DNA of 38,075 bases from Nocardioides sp. Root140 (GCF_001426745.1 NZ_LMFI01000007.1:1-38075); one strand, 5' to 3'; shown: positions 15,044-24,263, counted from the stretch's first letter. Program-made: numbers and translations. Notes: generated from the letters alone by a model not told the origin.

Positions 15044-16861
15044 GTGAACACTCGCTCCTTGGTCGCAGTGGCTCTGATCATCCCGCTCTTCTTCTTCGGG
15101 GTGGTCGGACTCGCGGTGCTGAGCGCGGTCCTCGACGAGGAAGCCTCCGCAAACCCGTGCACTCCGGGCACGGCCGAGGCCCTGCCCGGTGTCGGAGTGG
15201 CGGAGGGAAAGCTGCCGAGCGTGGGCTCGTGGTCCAAGGAGCAGATCAAGAACGCAGCCCTCATCATCGCGGCCGGTGCGGAGCTGAAGGTTCCCCTGCG
15301 GGCGCAGACGATCGCGGTCATGACCGCGATCGGCGAGTCTTCCCTGATCGTGGTCGACCATGGCGACGACGCCGGCCCGGACTCACGTGGGCTATTCCAA
15401 CAGCGCGACAACGGAGCGTGGGGCAGCTACGCATCGCGGATGGACCCGCGCCGCTCGGCGCAGAGCTTCTACCGTGCCCTCCTGAAAATCCAGGGGTGGG
15501 CCGATATGGAGCCCACGATCGCGGCACACAAAACGCAAGGCAACAGGGATCCGTACCACTACGCGCCCCTGTGGGACGACGCAGTCAAGCTGGTCGAGGC
15601 GATCACCTCCGGCGACCAGAACCTGTTCAGTGTCCTCTCCACCGGGGGAGTGGCGGAGTGCGACAACGCTGCCATCGCCGCCGGCGGAACCGTGACCTGG
15701 CCAGTTCCTGCATCACTCGCGAAGTCAGACCGGCACAACTACGGAAACTCCGGTAGCAGCTGGGCTCACGGTCACACGGGGACCGACTTCTCCGTGCCGT
15801 GCGGCACCGCGGTGTACGCCGTGCACAACGGCACGATCGAGATCGACACGACCCAGTCCTGGTCGGGCCCTTGGCTGGTGAAAGTCGTCACGGGCAAGCA
15901 CTCGCTGACCACCTGGTACGCGCACATGCAGAAGGTCACGGTGAAGGCTGGCCAGAGTGTCACAGCCGGCCAGCAGATTGGGGAGGTCGGCACCGAAGGG
16001 AACTCGAGGGGCTGCCATCTCCACCTTGAGGTCCACCCCAAGAACGGGTCCATCTATGAGGACGGGGTCAACCCGTCGGAGTGGCTGGCCAAGAACATCG
16101 GGAAGAACCTCGGCGGCGTCCCGCAGGGCAAGCTCGGTGCCGGGTGGCGTCTGGCGTCCTTCAACGCCCTTGGGCACTCCCACACCTCGCCGAGTGGCGA
16201 GCGCCCTGGTTGGCCGGACTCTGTGCCGCGTACGGACCGGGCAATCGCCATGCTCACCCGCAATGGCGTCGACGTGGTCGGGCTGCAGGAGTTCCAACCG
16301 CCACAGTCACGACGTTTCCTCAGTCAGGTCGGCGACCAGTGGGGCCTCTACCCGGGACCGACCGGGATCCAGCCTGACAACGCGATCGCCTGGCGCAAGC
16401 AGACCTTCCGGCTCGTGCAGATCCGCCGATTCACCATCCCGTACTTCCACGGCAAGCCTCGCTCGATGCCGGCGGTGCTGCTCGAGCACCGCGGCACCCG
16501 TGCCCGCTACTGGGTGATCAGCGTCCACAACGCTGCAAACGCCCACGGACCGGCACAGAAGTGGCGTGATGCAGCGATCGCCAAGGAACGCGCCTTCGTC
16601 TCTCAGCTGCGCGGCACCGGGTACCCGGTGTTCTTGACCGGCGACCTCAACGACCGGCACATCGCATTCTGCGGCCTGACCCGGGGCGGCCTGATGGTCG
16701 CCGCCGCAGGCGGGACCAACAACGGACGTTGCGCGCCACCGGCAAAACCGCCGATCGATTGGATCTTCGGCTCAGGTGGAGTGTTCACCGGCTACCAGGT
16801 CGACGGATCGGGGCAGGGCACCGTGAGCGATCACCCGCTCGTCATGGCCAGCATCGGATAG
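15044..16861 (+). CDS. Three-domain protein: transglycosylase-like, M23 peptidase and EEP nuclease
   Basis: GTG 15044 behind GAGGG. The 605-aa protein has an N-terminal membrane anchor (8-30). A lysozyme-like segment follows (GESS with E98, then SRGLFQQ at 114-120). An M23 peptidase domain has H244 and D248 (HTGTD), H294 (WYAHM) and the HLH pair H325/H327. The C-terminal endonuclease/exonuclease/phosphatase domain has N374, E416 (LQEF), H495 (SVHN), D534/N536 (GDLN), IDW (571-573) and SDH (595-597). All catalytic motifs look intact. The first two domains would open peptidoglycan for the mating channel, like VirB1. The extracellular nuclease-like domain is unexpected; it could act on DNA or a phospholipid headgroup. 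Confidence 0.9.
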   Translation: MNTRSLVAVALIIPLFFFGVVGLAVLSAVLDEEASANPCTPGTAEALPGVGVAEGKLPSVGSWSKEQIKNAALIIAAGAELKVPLRAQTIAVMTAIGESSLIVVDHGDDAGPDSRGLFQQRDNGAWGSYASRMDPRRSAQSFYRALLKIQGWADMEPTIAAHKTQGNRDPYHYAPLWDDAVKLVEAITSGDQNLFSVLSTGGVAECDNAAIAAGGTVTWPVPASLAKSDRHNYGNSGSSWAHGHTGTDFSVPCGTAVYAVHNGTIEIDTTQSWSGPWLVKVVTGKHSLTTWYAHMQKVTVKAGQSVTAGQQIGEVGTEGNSRGCHLHLEVHPKNGSIYEDGVNPSEWLAKNIGKNLGGVPQGKLGAGWRLASFNALGHSHTSPSGERPGWPDSVPRTDRAIAMLTRNGVDVVGLQEFQPPQSRRFLSQVGDQWGLYPGPTGIQPDNAIAWRKQTFRLVQIRRFTIPYFHGKPRSMPAVLLEHRGTRARYWVISVHNAANAHGPAQKWRDAAIAKERAFVSQLRGTGYPVFLTGDLNDRHIAFCGLTRGGLMVAAAGGTNNGRCAPPAKPPIDWIFGSGGVFTGYQVDGSGQGTVSDHPLVMASIG

Positions 16862-16874
16862 AAGGAGACACCTC

Positions 16875-18734
16875 ATGGCACGTCGAGACGACTTGGACGC
16901 GACCGGCCGCAAGGACGAAGCGGTCGCGATCGCGATCCTGGTGGCGATCCTCGTCGGTGGGCTGGGTTTCATGTGGGGATCTCTCCACGGTGCAGCCGCC
17001 CTCGCCGGCGACCCGCGGCCGACGGCGAACCCGGCCCGACTCCTGGCCGGCGTCGTCGACGGCTCGGTCGACTGGACGGTTACGGCAACAGCGCTCGCTG
17101 CTGCTCAGGTTGTCGGGCTCGTCGTGGTCGTACTCCTGACCGGGTGGCTGTTCGGCAAGCTCGGCCGACGCCGCCAGCGTGTCGACCGTGCGGCCCGCCA
17201 CCTGGCCACCGGGCGCGACGTTGCCCACCTGACCCGCAAGGGTGCCGCGACGAAGGCAGCACGGCTCGGGCTCGTCGACTCCACTGCATCGCCGGGCGTG
17301 CCGCTCGGCCGCCGCGTCCCGTCCGGCTCCACGATGTACTCCTCGTGGGAGGACATGATCGTGATCGTTGCCGGCCCACGAACAATGAAGTCGACGGCCT
17401 ACGCGATCCCCGCGATCCTCTCCGCGCCAGGTGCCGTCCTGGCGACCTCGAACAAGCGTGACGTGGTCGACGTGACGCGGAACCTGCGAACCCGAAAGGG
17501 AGAGGTGTGGGTCTTCGACCCGCAAGGCATCGCCGGCGAGGATCCGACGTGGTGGTGGAACCCGCTCACGTTCATCGCCCCAGTCGACCCGGCAACCGGC
17601 CGGGTCAAGACAGATCCGGCGACGGGATGTGTGGCGGCCGACGAGGCCAAGGCCGAGCGGCTGGCCGGTCAGCTGGTCGCCTCCGCCCAGCCCCCTGGCG
17701 CCAAGTCCGACGGCTACTTCGACCCGGAGGCTGAGAACCTGATTCACCTGCTGCTCCTGGCGGCCGCGGTGGGGGAGCACCCGATCACCACGGTGTACTC
17801 GTGGCTGACGGTGCCCACCGACCGCGCACCCGTGGAGCTGCTTCGCGCCCACGGATTCCCGTTGCAGCAGGAGTCCTTGTACGCGCTGGCGCACCTGCCC
17901 GACAAGCAACGCGAAGGTGTCTACGGCACCGCCCGCGCCCGGCTGGGGTGGTTGCGCAACCGTGCTCTGGTGCGGTGGGTGACCCCACCGGCGAACCCGA
18001 ACGGTCGGCAGTTCCACCCTGCCGAGTTCGCGGCGTCGACGGGCACGCTGTACCCGCTCTCCAAGGAGGGGGAGGGGAGCGCTGGGCCGTTGGTGGCCGC
18101 CCTCACCGTGGCGGTCGTCGACGCCCTGCAGGAACGCGCAACCCAGTCGCCCCGTGGCCGGCTGCCGGTCCCGTTCCTCGCCGTGCTCGACGAGGCCGCG
18201 AACATCTGCCGGTTCCGCAACCTCGACAGCTACTACTCCTACTTCGGATCGATGGGGATCATCATGATGACGATCCTGCAGAACTGGGCCCAGGGTGAGG
18301 AAGTCTGGGGTGTGAAGGGCATGGAGAAGCTGTGGTCGGCCGCGAACGTGAAGGTCTACGGTGGCGGCGTCGATGACGACAAGTTCCTCCGTCGTCTCAG
18401 CGACCTGATCGGGCCATACGTGGCCGTCACACGTTCCACGAGTGTCAGCGGCCGAGGTGGGCGGCAGCACTCCCGATCCGCGCAGGAGCGAACGATCTTG
18501 ACCATTGGGGATCTCCGCGAGCTGACCACGGCTGGGAAGGACGGTCGCGGGGCTCGCGCGGTCGGGTTCGCCTCCGGCACACCTCCCATGCTGCTCGAGC
18601 CGCAGCCTTGGTTCATCACCAAGGCGGCCCGCGAGATCAACGCCAGCAACACCCCGGAGCTGGCGGCCGTGCACCGCACGGCGGACCCCGGCCCTTCGCG
18701 TTGGACGATCGGAGCGAGCACCGATGACGACTGA
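16875..18734 (+). CDS. VirD4/TraG-type coupling protein
   Basis: ATG 16875 follows AAGGAG. The 619-aa product has two N-terminal membrane helices (about 18-36 and 70-92) and a Walker A variant AGPRTMKST (166-174) typical of Gram-positive and actinobacterial coupling proteins. A conserved stretch follows it (ATSNKRDVVDVTRNLR), and Walker B is FLAVLDEAAN (about 434-443). It should recruit the relaxase-DNA complex to the type IV channel. Length and order match TraM/VirD4-like proteins of this group. The next gene starts inside its last codons (11-base overlap). Confidence 0.92.
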   Translation: MARRDDLDATGRKDEAVAIAILVAILVGGLGFMWGSLHGAAALAGDPRPTANPARLLAGVVDGSVDWTVTATALAAAQVVGLVVVVLLTGWLFGKLGRRRQRVDRAARHLATGRDVAHLTRKGAATKAARLGLVDSTASPGVPLGRRVPSGSTMYSSWEDMIVIVAGPRTMKSTAYAIPAILSAPGAVLATSNKRDVVDVTRNLRTRKGEVWVFDPQGIAGEDPTWWWNPLTFIAPVDPATGRVKTDPATGCVAADEAKAERLAGQLVASAQPPGAKSDGYFDPEAENLIHLLLLAAAVGEHPITTVYSWLTVPTDRAPVELLRAHGFPLQQESLYALAHLPDKQREGVYGTARARLGWLRNRALVRWVTPPANPNGRQFHPAEFAASTGTLYPLSKEGEGSAGPLVAALTVAVVDALQERATQSPRGRLPVPFLAVLDEAANICRFRNLDSYYSYFGSMGIIMMTILQNWAQGEEVWGVKGMEKLWSAANVKVYGGGVDDDKFLRRLSDLIGPYVAVTRSTSVSGRGGRQHSRSAQERTILTIGDLRELTTAGKDGRGARAVGFASGTPPMLLEPQPWFITKAAREINASNTPELAAVHRTADPGPSRWTIGASTDDD

Positions 18735-19137
18735 CTTGGACGACGGCCTCACTGCGGCCGACGACACGGACGCCACCCTCGACGAGGGGGGTGCAATTGA
18801 GGGGCCGCACTTCCCGAACGTTTACGTGTTCGTGAACGACTTCCTCAGCAAGGTCTACGCCCGGCCCGTGCACCGTCAGACGTCGTGGAAGTGGTGCTCC
18901 CATTGGTGGGATCACCCCGAGGCGGTATCTCGCCTCGAGGCGCTGTGGAAGGCATTCGAAGCGTTGCGCCAGGATCCAGGAACGGGTGGTGCAGTGTGGT
19001 GGCGTGACTACGCCGATCCGACGATGGCTGCACTCGCGGACCCCGAAGGAACCTTTGCCGAGTGCTCCGACACCAGCCACGAGGTACCCCCAGACCTCCC
19101 GGTCCTGCAGCCAGCTCGCTGGCTCCTCGATTCCTGA
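18724..19137 (+). CDS. DUF4913 protein
   Basis: A 137-aa protein with the DUF4913 pattern: FPNVYVFVNDFLSKVYARP, WKWCSHWWDHPEA, LEALWKAFEALR and WWRDYADP. The first 30 residues are acidic. DUF4913 proteins are common beside actinobacterial coupling proteins; their biochemical role is unknown. The 11-base overlap with the coupling-protein gene supports a role in the same complex. Confidence 0.85.
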   Translation: MTTDLDDGLTAADDTDATLDEGGAIEGPHFPNVYVFVNDFLSKVYARPVHRQTSWKWCSHWWDHPEAVSRLEALWKAFEALRQDPGTGGAVWWRDYADPTMAALADPEGTFAECSDTSHEVPPDLPVLQPARWLLDS

Positions 19138-19166
19138 CTGCCCCTAGAGAGCGACCCTTGACGCCG

Positions 19167-19418
19167 ATGACGTACCCAGATCGCCCTGTACGCGAGGCCG
19201 TTCCAGCCTTCGCGGCCACGGCCGCGCCGGGTCGAGCGCTCCCACCAGACGTCAAGCAACGCCTGGTGAAGTTCGTGGTCGACCAATACACCAAGGGCCT
19301 GTCCCTACGCGAAGTTGCCGACCTGATCGGGCGAAACCAAACCGTCGTACGGCGCCTGCTCGACGAAGCCGGCATCCAAAGACGACCACCGGGTGCGCCG
19401 CCCGTTACTGGCCACTAG
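19167..19418 (+). CDS. Small helix-turn-helix protein at the end of the tra operon
   Basis: Start taken as ATG 19167; TTG 19158 is in frame and possible. The 83-aa product has a helix-turn-helix of the resolvase/Hin type (TKGLSLREVADLIGRNQTVVRRLLDEAGI, about 42-70). Such proteins are often found at this place in actinobacterial conjugation operons and may bind operator DNA or the recombination region. No plus-strand gene overlaps its end; the operon appears to stop here. Confidence 0.75.
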   Translation: MTYPDRPVREAVPAFAATAAPGRALPPDVKQRLVKFVVDQYTKGLSLREVADLIGRNQTVVRRLLDEAGIQRRPPGAPPVTGH

Positions 19419-19521
19419 AAAAACGGCTAACCCGTCGGCGACCGCATAGTCCCTGTTACTGGTTGGTGTCCAGTGGGGGGTCCCAGTCCGGGTGTTGGTG
19501 CGGTGACCCGCCCATTCCCCA

Positions 19522-19554
19522 GACGCCCACGACTCGGACGCCTACGATTCGACG
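19522..19554 (+). promoter_or_regulatory. Tandem 15-bp repeat carrying a -10 box for a leaderless gene
   Basis: GACGCCCACGACTCG (19522-19536) is followed directly by GACGCCTACGATTCG (19537-19551), two mismatches apart. One mismatch creates TACGAT (19543-19548), a -10 hexamer 6 bases before the GTG at 19555. No -35 and no ribosome-binding site are seen. The other repeat unit could be a regulator half-site. Confidence 0.5.
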
Positions 19555-19962
19555 GTGACAACCAGCGCCTTGCCTGACAGCCGCCCCCAACGCGACAGCC
19601 CTGCTGCCCGCGGTATCGACCAGTTCGCCGCCTGGTGCATCGCTCTCATGCCGCTGGTGCAGCTGTGGACCTACTTCATGAGCTACATCTTCGACGGTTC
19701 GGTGGCACGGTCGGGCGTCCAAGCGTTGGCCGGACTTGCGGGGTTTCTCGGGGTCGTCGCCCTGGGACTGCATGACATCAAGAACCTAGAGAAGGCCGGC
19801 TACCGGGCCCCGTATGCGGGATGGCTCGTCTTCTACCCGGCGTACCTCATCGCTCGCGCACGCCGGGTGCCCGGAACGGTGATGCTGCCGGTGACATGGT
19901 TCCTCTGCATGCTTCTGTTCGTATTCGTTTCGGTGACGTTCGACATCGCCTCGGGGAACTAG
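19555..19962 (+). CDS. Small integral membrane protein
   Basis: GTG 19555, with TACGAT six bases upstream and no ribosome-binding site, so probably read from a leaderless mRNA. The 135-aa protein has at least three hydrophobic helices (about 25-48, 55-75 and 105-130) and a characteristic WLVFYPAYLIARARRV segment typical of small actinobacterial membrane proteins. No catalytic residues are evident. It is the first gene of the cargo region, not part of the tra operon. Function unknown. Confidence 0.65.
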   Translation: MTTSALPDSRPQRDSPAARGIDQFAAWCIALMPLVQLWTYFMSYIFDGSVARSGVQALAGLAGFLGVVALGLHDIKNLEKAGYRAPYAGWLVFYPAYLIARARRVPGTVMLPVTWFLCMLLFVFVSVTFDIASGN

Positions 19963-20264
19963 TGTCTGACCGCAGTTGGGAGTTGCACCAGGGCTGAGGC
20001 ACCGGACACCGACGCGATGCCGAGGCCAAGGCTCAGGGTCGTCCGCTGGCAACTTGGGGTGTCGGTAACGCTGCTGTCACCAGCCCCAATGGTTCGGCGA
20101 TGATGGCTCTACGAGGCCGCGGAGTCCCTGGCCAACCTGATCCCCGAGTATGAGGACGCGCGAGGAGCTGTGGCCTTGCGATCCGGGTGAGTGAACCAAC
20201 TCCTCGAGGAAGGGTTCGGGCCGCACCGGGAAGCACGCGATTCAGGCGGGCTGAGCGATGTGGG
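19963..20264. other. Gap without a supported gene; possible gene relic
   Basis: The plus strand at about 20101-20190 reads a protein-like stretch in one frame (…YEAAESLANLIPEYEDARG…) that ends at a stop and is cut off upstream by another stop. It may be the remnant of a C-terminus lost when the restriction gene was inserted. Nothing else coding is visible. Confidence 0.3.
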
Positions 20265-23156
20265 TCATCCCCTAGGAATCAACGGTTCCGCCGCGAGGCG
20301 GTACTCCGATGCGTAGGCCGCCTCTCCGAACCGACCCCCGCCTGGCCGTTGAGCCGATCCGGGGTCGTCGCCGTACGCCACGTTCAGCGCTAGAAGTTGA
20401 GCCAACACGTCTTCATCCTCGTTGAATCCGTATGCCGCCACGACCGCGGCATCCAACTGTTCGTGGAGACCCCTCAGAGCCGAATTCCCTGGCTGCCTGA
20501 GCGCGTCGTACATCGCGCCCAGTGTCACCCCGTCGTCCTGGTACTCCTGCCGCAAATTCAGGATCCTTTCCGAAGCCGTCGCTATCTGACGAACCACGTC
20601 GGATCCCGGGTTTAGGGGCCACGGAAACGAGTTCCACACTGTGGTGGGCGTGTAGCGGGGACGGGTCTCGAGCTTCGAGCATCGCTCGTTGAACCACAGT
20701 CGGTGAACCGTCGACGACAACACACCGAACGAGTAGTCGTCGTCGAGGGAGAACACCTGCAGCGACGCGTCCGGGCGAACCTCCGATGAGACGAAGTTGT
20801 AGACAGAAAGGCGACTTTCGGCAGCGACAATCGACAGGGCTATATACCGTCCGTGACGGAGGCGCTCGAACGAGGAGAGCATGTCGTCGCGGCGGTAGGC
20901 GTGCTTCCACCAAACGTTCAAGAAGTTCTGGTGATGCTTCTTTGTCCGGTACTTCGGGTTGGTACGCAGCGCGTCCTCGTTGTTCTCGCGTTCCTCGAAT
21001 GCCGCTCTTTCGCGGCTTGGAAGTACCGTCCGCCGGAGGTGATTGATCGCGGCGGGGGCGGTGCGGGAGACGCGCACAGCGTCATCGTGAGGTAGGTCGA
21101 TCACGTACTGGCCGATGCCTTGGGTCTTGAGCATCGGATCGGCGGACAGCATTGGATGGACGTACTTGCCTGAACCGGGGTCGGCCGCAGTCATCGCGAT
21201 TGCCTCCTCTGGGGTCAATCGGAATCCTGCGACGTTGCCGGTCGTCTGTCCTTGGAAGCAGACCTTTGGGCTCTTGTTCCCGATCAGGTCGACAGCCTTG
21301 CGGACATCCGTCGTCGGTCGCAACGTAGGAGGAATCGAGTCGACGGGCAGGCGGAGTTCGCCGTTGTCGAGCCACAAGGTCTTTTCCGCTGGGGAGTGTG
21401 CAGATCCTTTTACCCAGTTGACGATGGAGACGGTGACGGCGGCGTCGCCTGACCAGGGCTGTGAGGAGACGGCATCAAATATCTCCCCGTCATGGTTCAC
21501 GATGTAGTCGAGTGATCGCACTCGCGATGCGTTGTCGCGGATGGCCTGTGTGGCCACGAAACCTGCGCGTCCGCCGTCAGGTAGCGCGGCGTGTGCGAGC
21601 GGGAACCAGTACGTCACGAAGTCACTCACTCCGGGGCTTGGGTAGCGCTCGTCCAGTTGCCCAACGTATCCCGCGCCGAGTTCGTCGGCCATCTTGCGGC
21701 GACCGAGATACGGCGGGTTGCCGATGACGACATTCGTCTTCGGCCACGGGTTGAACAGTGCGTCGCCGTACCGGATTGTGTTGTCAAGGTTCTCGAGCGG
21801 CAACGTGTCTTCTTGGCCGCCGGACAGTTCGTCGGAAGCCAACTTCTTCGCCATCATCAGGGTGACCTTGGCGACCTCGATGGCGTATGGGTTGTTGTCG
21901 AGTCCGAGGAAATTGTCCGCATTCACGTAGGCAAACGCGTCCTGTGCGCGCTCACCACCTCGAGTTCGTTCGACCAGGCGACGTTTCGTTTCCGCTTCGA
22001 GCCGCCGCATTTCGCGGTAGGCGACGTAGAGGAAGTTGCCCGAGCCGCAGGCGGGATCGAGCACCCTGTACGACGACATGTCCAAGAGGATCTGCTCGTA
22101 ATCGTTGATCTTCTTCGCGGTATCGATGCGATCCATCCATGGCTGCACGATGCAGGGCCCAACGATCTTCATGATGTCGGCTTGTGTGGTGAAGTGGGCC
22201 CCGTACGCGTGGCGCTCTCCGGCGTCCATCGACGTCTCGAACAGTGTGCCGAAGATCTCCGGGCGAACAGCTGCCCAGTCGGTACGGCATGCCTCACGCA
22301 TGGACTGCAGTTCTTCTGGTGTCATCTCGATCGGCTTGATGGCTGCGAAGAGCCCACCATTGAAATACGGTGTGCCTTCGAACCGACCCCCACTGGTCCG
22401 CCCAGGGGTGTTCATCTCCCGGAACAGGGAGCCCAGCAGATCGTAGGCATCTTTGCCATTCTTCGAATCCGTCGTCACCGTGCGAGTGAAGAAGTGCGAG
22501 GGCAGCAGACCGATGTCTTCGGAGAACATGGCGACCACGGACTGGAGCACAAAGTGCTGTGCATCTAGCCGATCGACGCCTCGAGCCACCATGGACCGAA
22601 ACACGCTGGAGACCTGGGCGGCCGCCTCGCGCGTCACCTCCACCAGGTCGTTGTCGAAGATCGGCTCCGGTGCGTCGGGGAGCATGAACGCCAGGGCCTC
22701 ATACCTCTGGGGGAGGTCCTCGATCCTCACAACGTCCATGGGAGCGTCGAGTTGCTGGTCGAAGTCGTAGACCCAGAATTCGTCGAAGTTGCACAGGATC
22801 ACGTAGCGGGGGCGGTCCGGAACAGCCATCTGCCAGTAGTCGAAGGCCTGCCTGAAGTGGCGCGAAAGATCGGACTTGGCCTTCTTCATCTCGATGAGGA
22901 CCCGAGGTTTCCACATCAAATCGGCGAACCGGGTGCCCATATAGTCGGTGAACTTCACCCGGTCCTCGTACACCGCGCCGGCCTCGATCGCGCCCTCGTG
23001 GCCGAACGCCTTGAACAGCCGGTCTAGGAAGGTCTGGGCCTCTCCCTTTTCATCGCCGCGTAGGTAGGTCGAGCGCCAATCAACGAAAGCGCGCAGGTTC
23101 GGTCTCAGGTCTTCTGGTTCCACATGGACAGCCGACCACAAGTTTGCGCGCGACAC
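20265..23156 (-). CDS. Type IIG/IIL single-chain restriction-modification enzyme (MmeI-like)
   Basis: GTG 23156 with AGGA about 8 bases upstream; 963 aa. The N-terminal nuclease has the PD-(D/E)xK pattern D79...E89-M-K91 (RFADL then LIEMKK). A helical spacer leads to an N6-adenine methyltransferase with motif I LDPACGSGN (366-374) and motif IV NPPY (480-483). A target-recognition region and C-terminal helical domain follow. This order and length (900-1000 aa) fit MmeI-type enzymes, where one polypeptide both cuts and methylates one strand. Motifs look intact, so it should be active. It protects the plasmid host from phage and rival DNA. Stands alone on the minus strand. Confidence 0.92.
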   Translation of the reverse strand: MSRANLWSAVHVEPEDLRPNLRAFVDWRSTYLRGDEKGEAQTFLDRLFKAFGHEGAIEAGAVYEDRVKFTDYMGTRFADLMWKPRVLIEMKKAKSDLSRHFRQAFDYWQMAVPDRPRYVILCNFDEFWVYDFDQQLDAPMDVVRIEDLPQRYEALAFMLPDAPEPIFDNDLVEVTREAAAQVSSVFRSMVARGVDRLDAQHFVLQSVVAMFSEDIGLLPSHFFTRTVTTDSKNGKDAYDLLGSLFREMNTPGRTSGGRFEGTPYFNGGLFAAIKPIEMTPEELQSMREACRTDWAAVRPEIFGTLFETSMDAGERHAYGAHFTTQADIMKIVGPCIVQPWMDRIDTAKKINDYEQILLDMSSYRVLDPACGSGNFLYVAYREMRRLEAETKRRLVERTRGGERAQDAFAYVNADNFLGLDNNPYAIEVAKVTLMMAKKLASDELSGGQEDTLPLENLDNTIRYGDALFNPWPKTNVVIGNPPYLGRRKMADELGAGYVGQLDERYPSPGVSDFVTYWFPLAHAALPDGGRAGFVATQAIRDNASRVRSLDYIVNHDGEIFDAVSSQPWSGDAAVTVSIVNWVKGSAHSPAEKTLWLDNGELRLPVDSIPPTLRPTTDVRKAVDLIGNKSPKVCFQGQTTGNVAGFRLTPEEAIAMTAADPGSGKYVHPMLSADPMLKTQGIGQYVIDLPHDDAVRVSRTAPAAINHLRRTVLPSRERAAFEERENNEDALRTNPKYRTKKHHQNFLNVWWKHAYRRDDMLSSFERLRHGRYIALSIVAAESRLSVYNFVSSEVRPDASLQVFSLDDDYSFGVLSSTVHRLWFNERCSKLETRPRYTPTTVWNSFPWPLNPGSDVVRQIATASERILNLRQEYQDDGVTLGAMYDALRQPGNSALRGLHEQLDAAVVAAYGFNEDEDVLAQLLALNVAYGDDPGSAQRPGGGRFGEAAYASEYRLAAEPLIPRG

Positions 23157-23437
23157 CCCGTGATTCCTTGACTCAGCCTGATTCTTTTGATGACGGCAGG
23201 AGCGGGCGCGACGAAGCCTCGCGGACGCCCCTTGAGCGAGGTGACGACGAGTCTGGTGCTCTGGCCGCGCAGGCTCAGTGCAGACTTTCGTGCGTGCTCT
23301 ACGCCTTCGCCTGGCGTAGACCCCGCACTCGGGAGGGATCCGCCTTCACGACGCGGGCGGCCGCCCACAGCTCGAGGTGATCTCGGCGGATCTAAGCGCC
23401 CCTCCCGATGCGCACATGGGGGTAGCTGTTCCCGTTG
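23157..23437. other. Gap without a supported gene
   Basis: About 280 bp upstream of the restriction gene. Long open frames exist on both strands but have the Arg/Pro/Ser composition of GC-rich shadow frames and no supported start. The promoter of the restriction gene must lie here, but no clear -10/-35 pair stands out. Confidence 0.4.
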
Positions 23438-23614
23438 TCAGGCGGTCTTTTTTCCTTCGGCCAAGTCCTTGACCCACTGCTGGGTGCTCTTGCCGCGTCG
23501 CTCGTCGATGGTGACTTTGGCGCGGGCGGCGGCTCGTGCTTCGCGCTCGGAGACGTTCTTGTATCGACCGTTGTCCGCCTGTCGGGCTGCGGTCTGGCGG
23601 CGAGTGGTGGCCAT
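23438..23614 (-). CDS. 58-aa basic protein
   Basis: The ATG (23614-23612) overlaps the stop of the upstream membrane-protein gene (TGATG). The 58-residue product is strongly basic and helical (TRRQTAARQADNGRYKNVSE... then ARAAARAKVTIDERR...WVKDLAEGKKTA). It resembles no family I can name, though small proteins of this type occur with Xre regulators. Third gene of a tightly overlapping minus-strand operon. Confidence 0.65.
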   Translation of the reverse strand: MATTRRQTAARQADNGRYKNVSEREARAAARAKVTIDERRGKSTQQWVKDLAEGKKTA

Positions 23615-24015
23615 CAGCGGTCTCCGTCCTGGTCGTTGTCTGTGTTCAAGTGTGCCTCATCGCCGGTTCCGAGACCATCGTCTTCGTAGTCGCGGCCGGT
23701 TTCATCTGCGTAGGCCTCCAGTGTGGGCGCTACTGCGGCTTCGACGACGTCGTACTCGTGCTCGCCTGCGTACTCGCTCCTGCCGAGAGCGTCGAGGACC
23801 TCCAGTCCGATGGTGCGGGTGGTCGTGTCCTCCGACAGAGTCAGGTCGAGGGCCCAGCGTGCACGTTCCCACCACTGCTGTTTCCTGTTCGCGTCCCGTT
23901 GTGAACGGACGGACCTTTTGACGCCGGCGTAGGCGATGCTGGCCGCCACAACCGCGGCCAGCCCGCCGAAGCCGGGCGAGGTGAGCCAGTGCCCGATCGC
24001 GTCCCAGAACCCCAT
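23614..24015 (-). CDS. Single-pass membrane protein with acidic tail
   Basis: The 133-aa product has one membrane helix near residues 16-33, a basic juxtamembrane region (KRSVRSQRDANRKQQWW), a helical middle part and a very acidic C-terminus. The start overlaps the stop of the upstream Xre gene and its stop overlaps the start of the 58-aa gene. It resembles actinobacterial membrane proteins found beside small HTH genes. Function unknown. Confidence 0.65.
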   Translation of the reverse strand: MGFWDAIGHWLTSPGFGGLAAVVAASIAYAGVKRSVRSQRDANRKQQWWERARWALDLTLSEDTTTRTIGLEVLDALGRSEYAGEHEYDVVEAAVAPTLEAYADETGRDYEDDGLGTGDEAHLNTDNDQDGDR

Positions 24016-24263
24016 CAGGCATCCCCTTCCCGGGTGTGGACGAGTAGGTCACCAGGCGTGCAGCCCAAGACGTCGCACAGTGTGTCAAGCAGCTCGAGGC
24101 TGAGCCGGTCCGGTCGACCGGCCACGAGTCGATAGATCTGAGGCTTGGACCAGGTGCGTCCACCGGTCATGGCCGCCCGGTCAGTGAGGGCACCGTGCAA
24201 CTGGGTGGTGTGCCACAAGTCGCGCTGCGCCATCAGCTGGCGCAGTCTCCATTCAATTGCCAC
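24015..24263 (-). CDS. Xre/Cro-type HTH regulator
   Basis: The GTG at 24263 is preferred over 24281, because TTGACG-N17-AACACT lies exactly 6 bases upstream, predicting a leaderless mRNA that begins at this GTG; family members also start with IEWRLRQLMA. The 82-aa product is a YozG-like HTH (KPQIYRLVAGRPDRLSLELLDTLCDVLGCTPGDLL). Two GAATCATTCGT repeats overlap and precede its -35 box and are likely its own operator. First gene of a three-gene overlapping operon. Confidence 0.8.
   Translation of the reverse strand: MAIEWRLRQLMAQRDLWHTTQLHGALTDRAAMTGGRTWSKPQIYRLVAGRPDRLSLELLDTLCDVLGCTPGDLLVHTREGDA

Noticed and set aside
23187..23921. Plus-strand open frame of 244 codons beginning with an Arg/Pro-rich stretch (KPRGRPLSEV).
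   Set aside because: It runs antisense through the overlapping membrane-protein operon and has shadow composition; no ribosome-binding site or -10 near its start.
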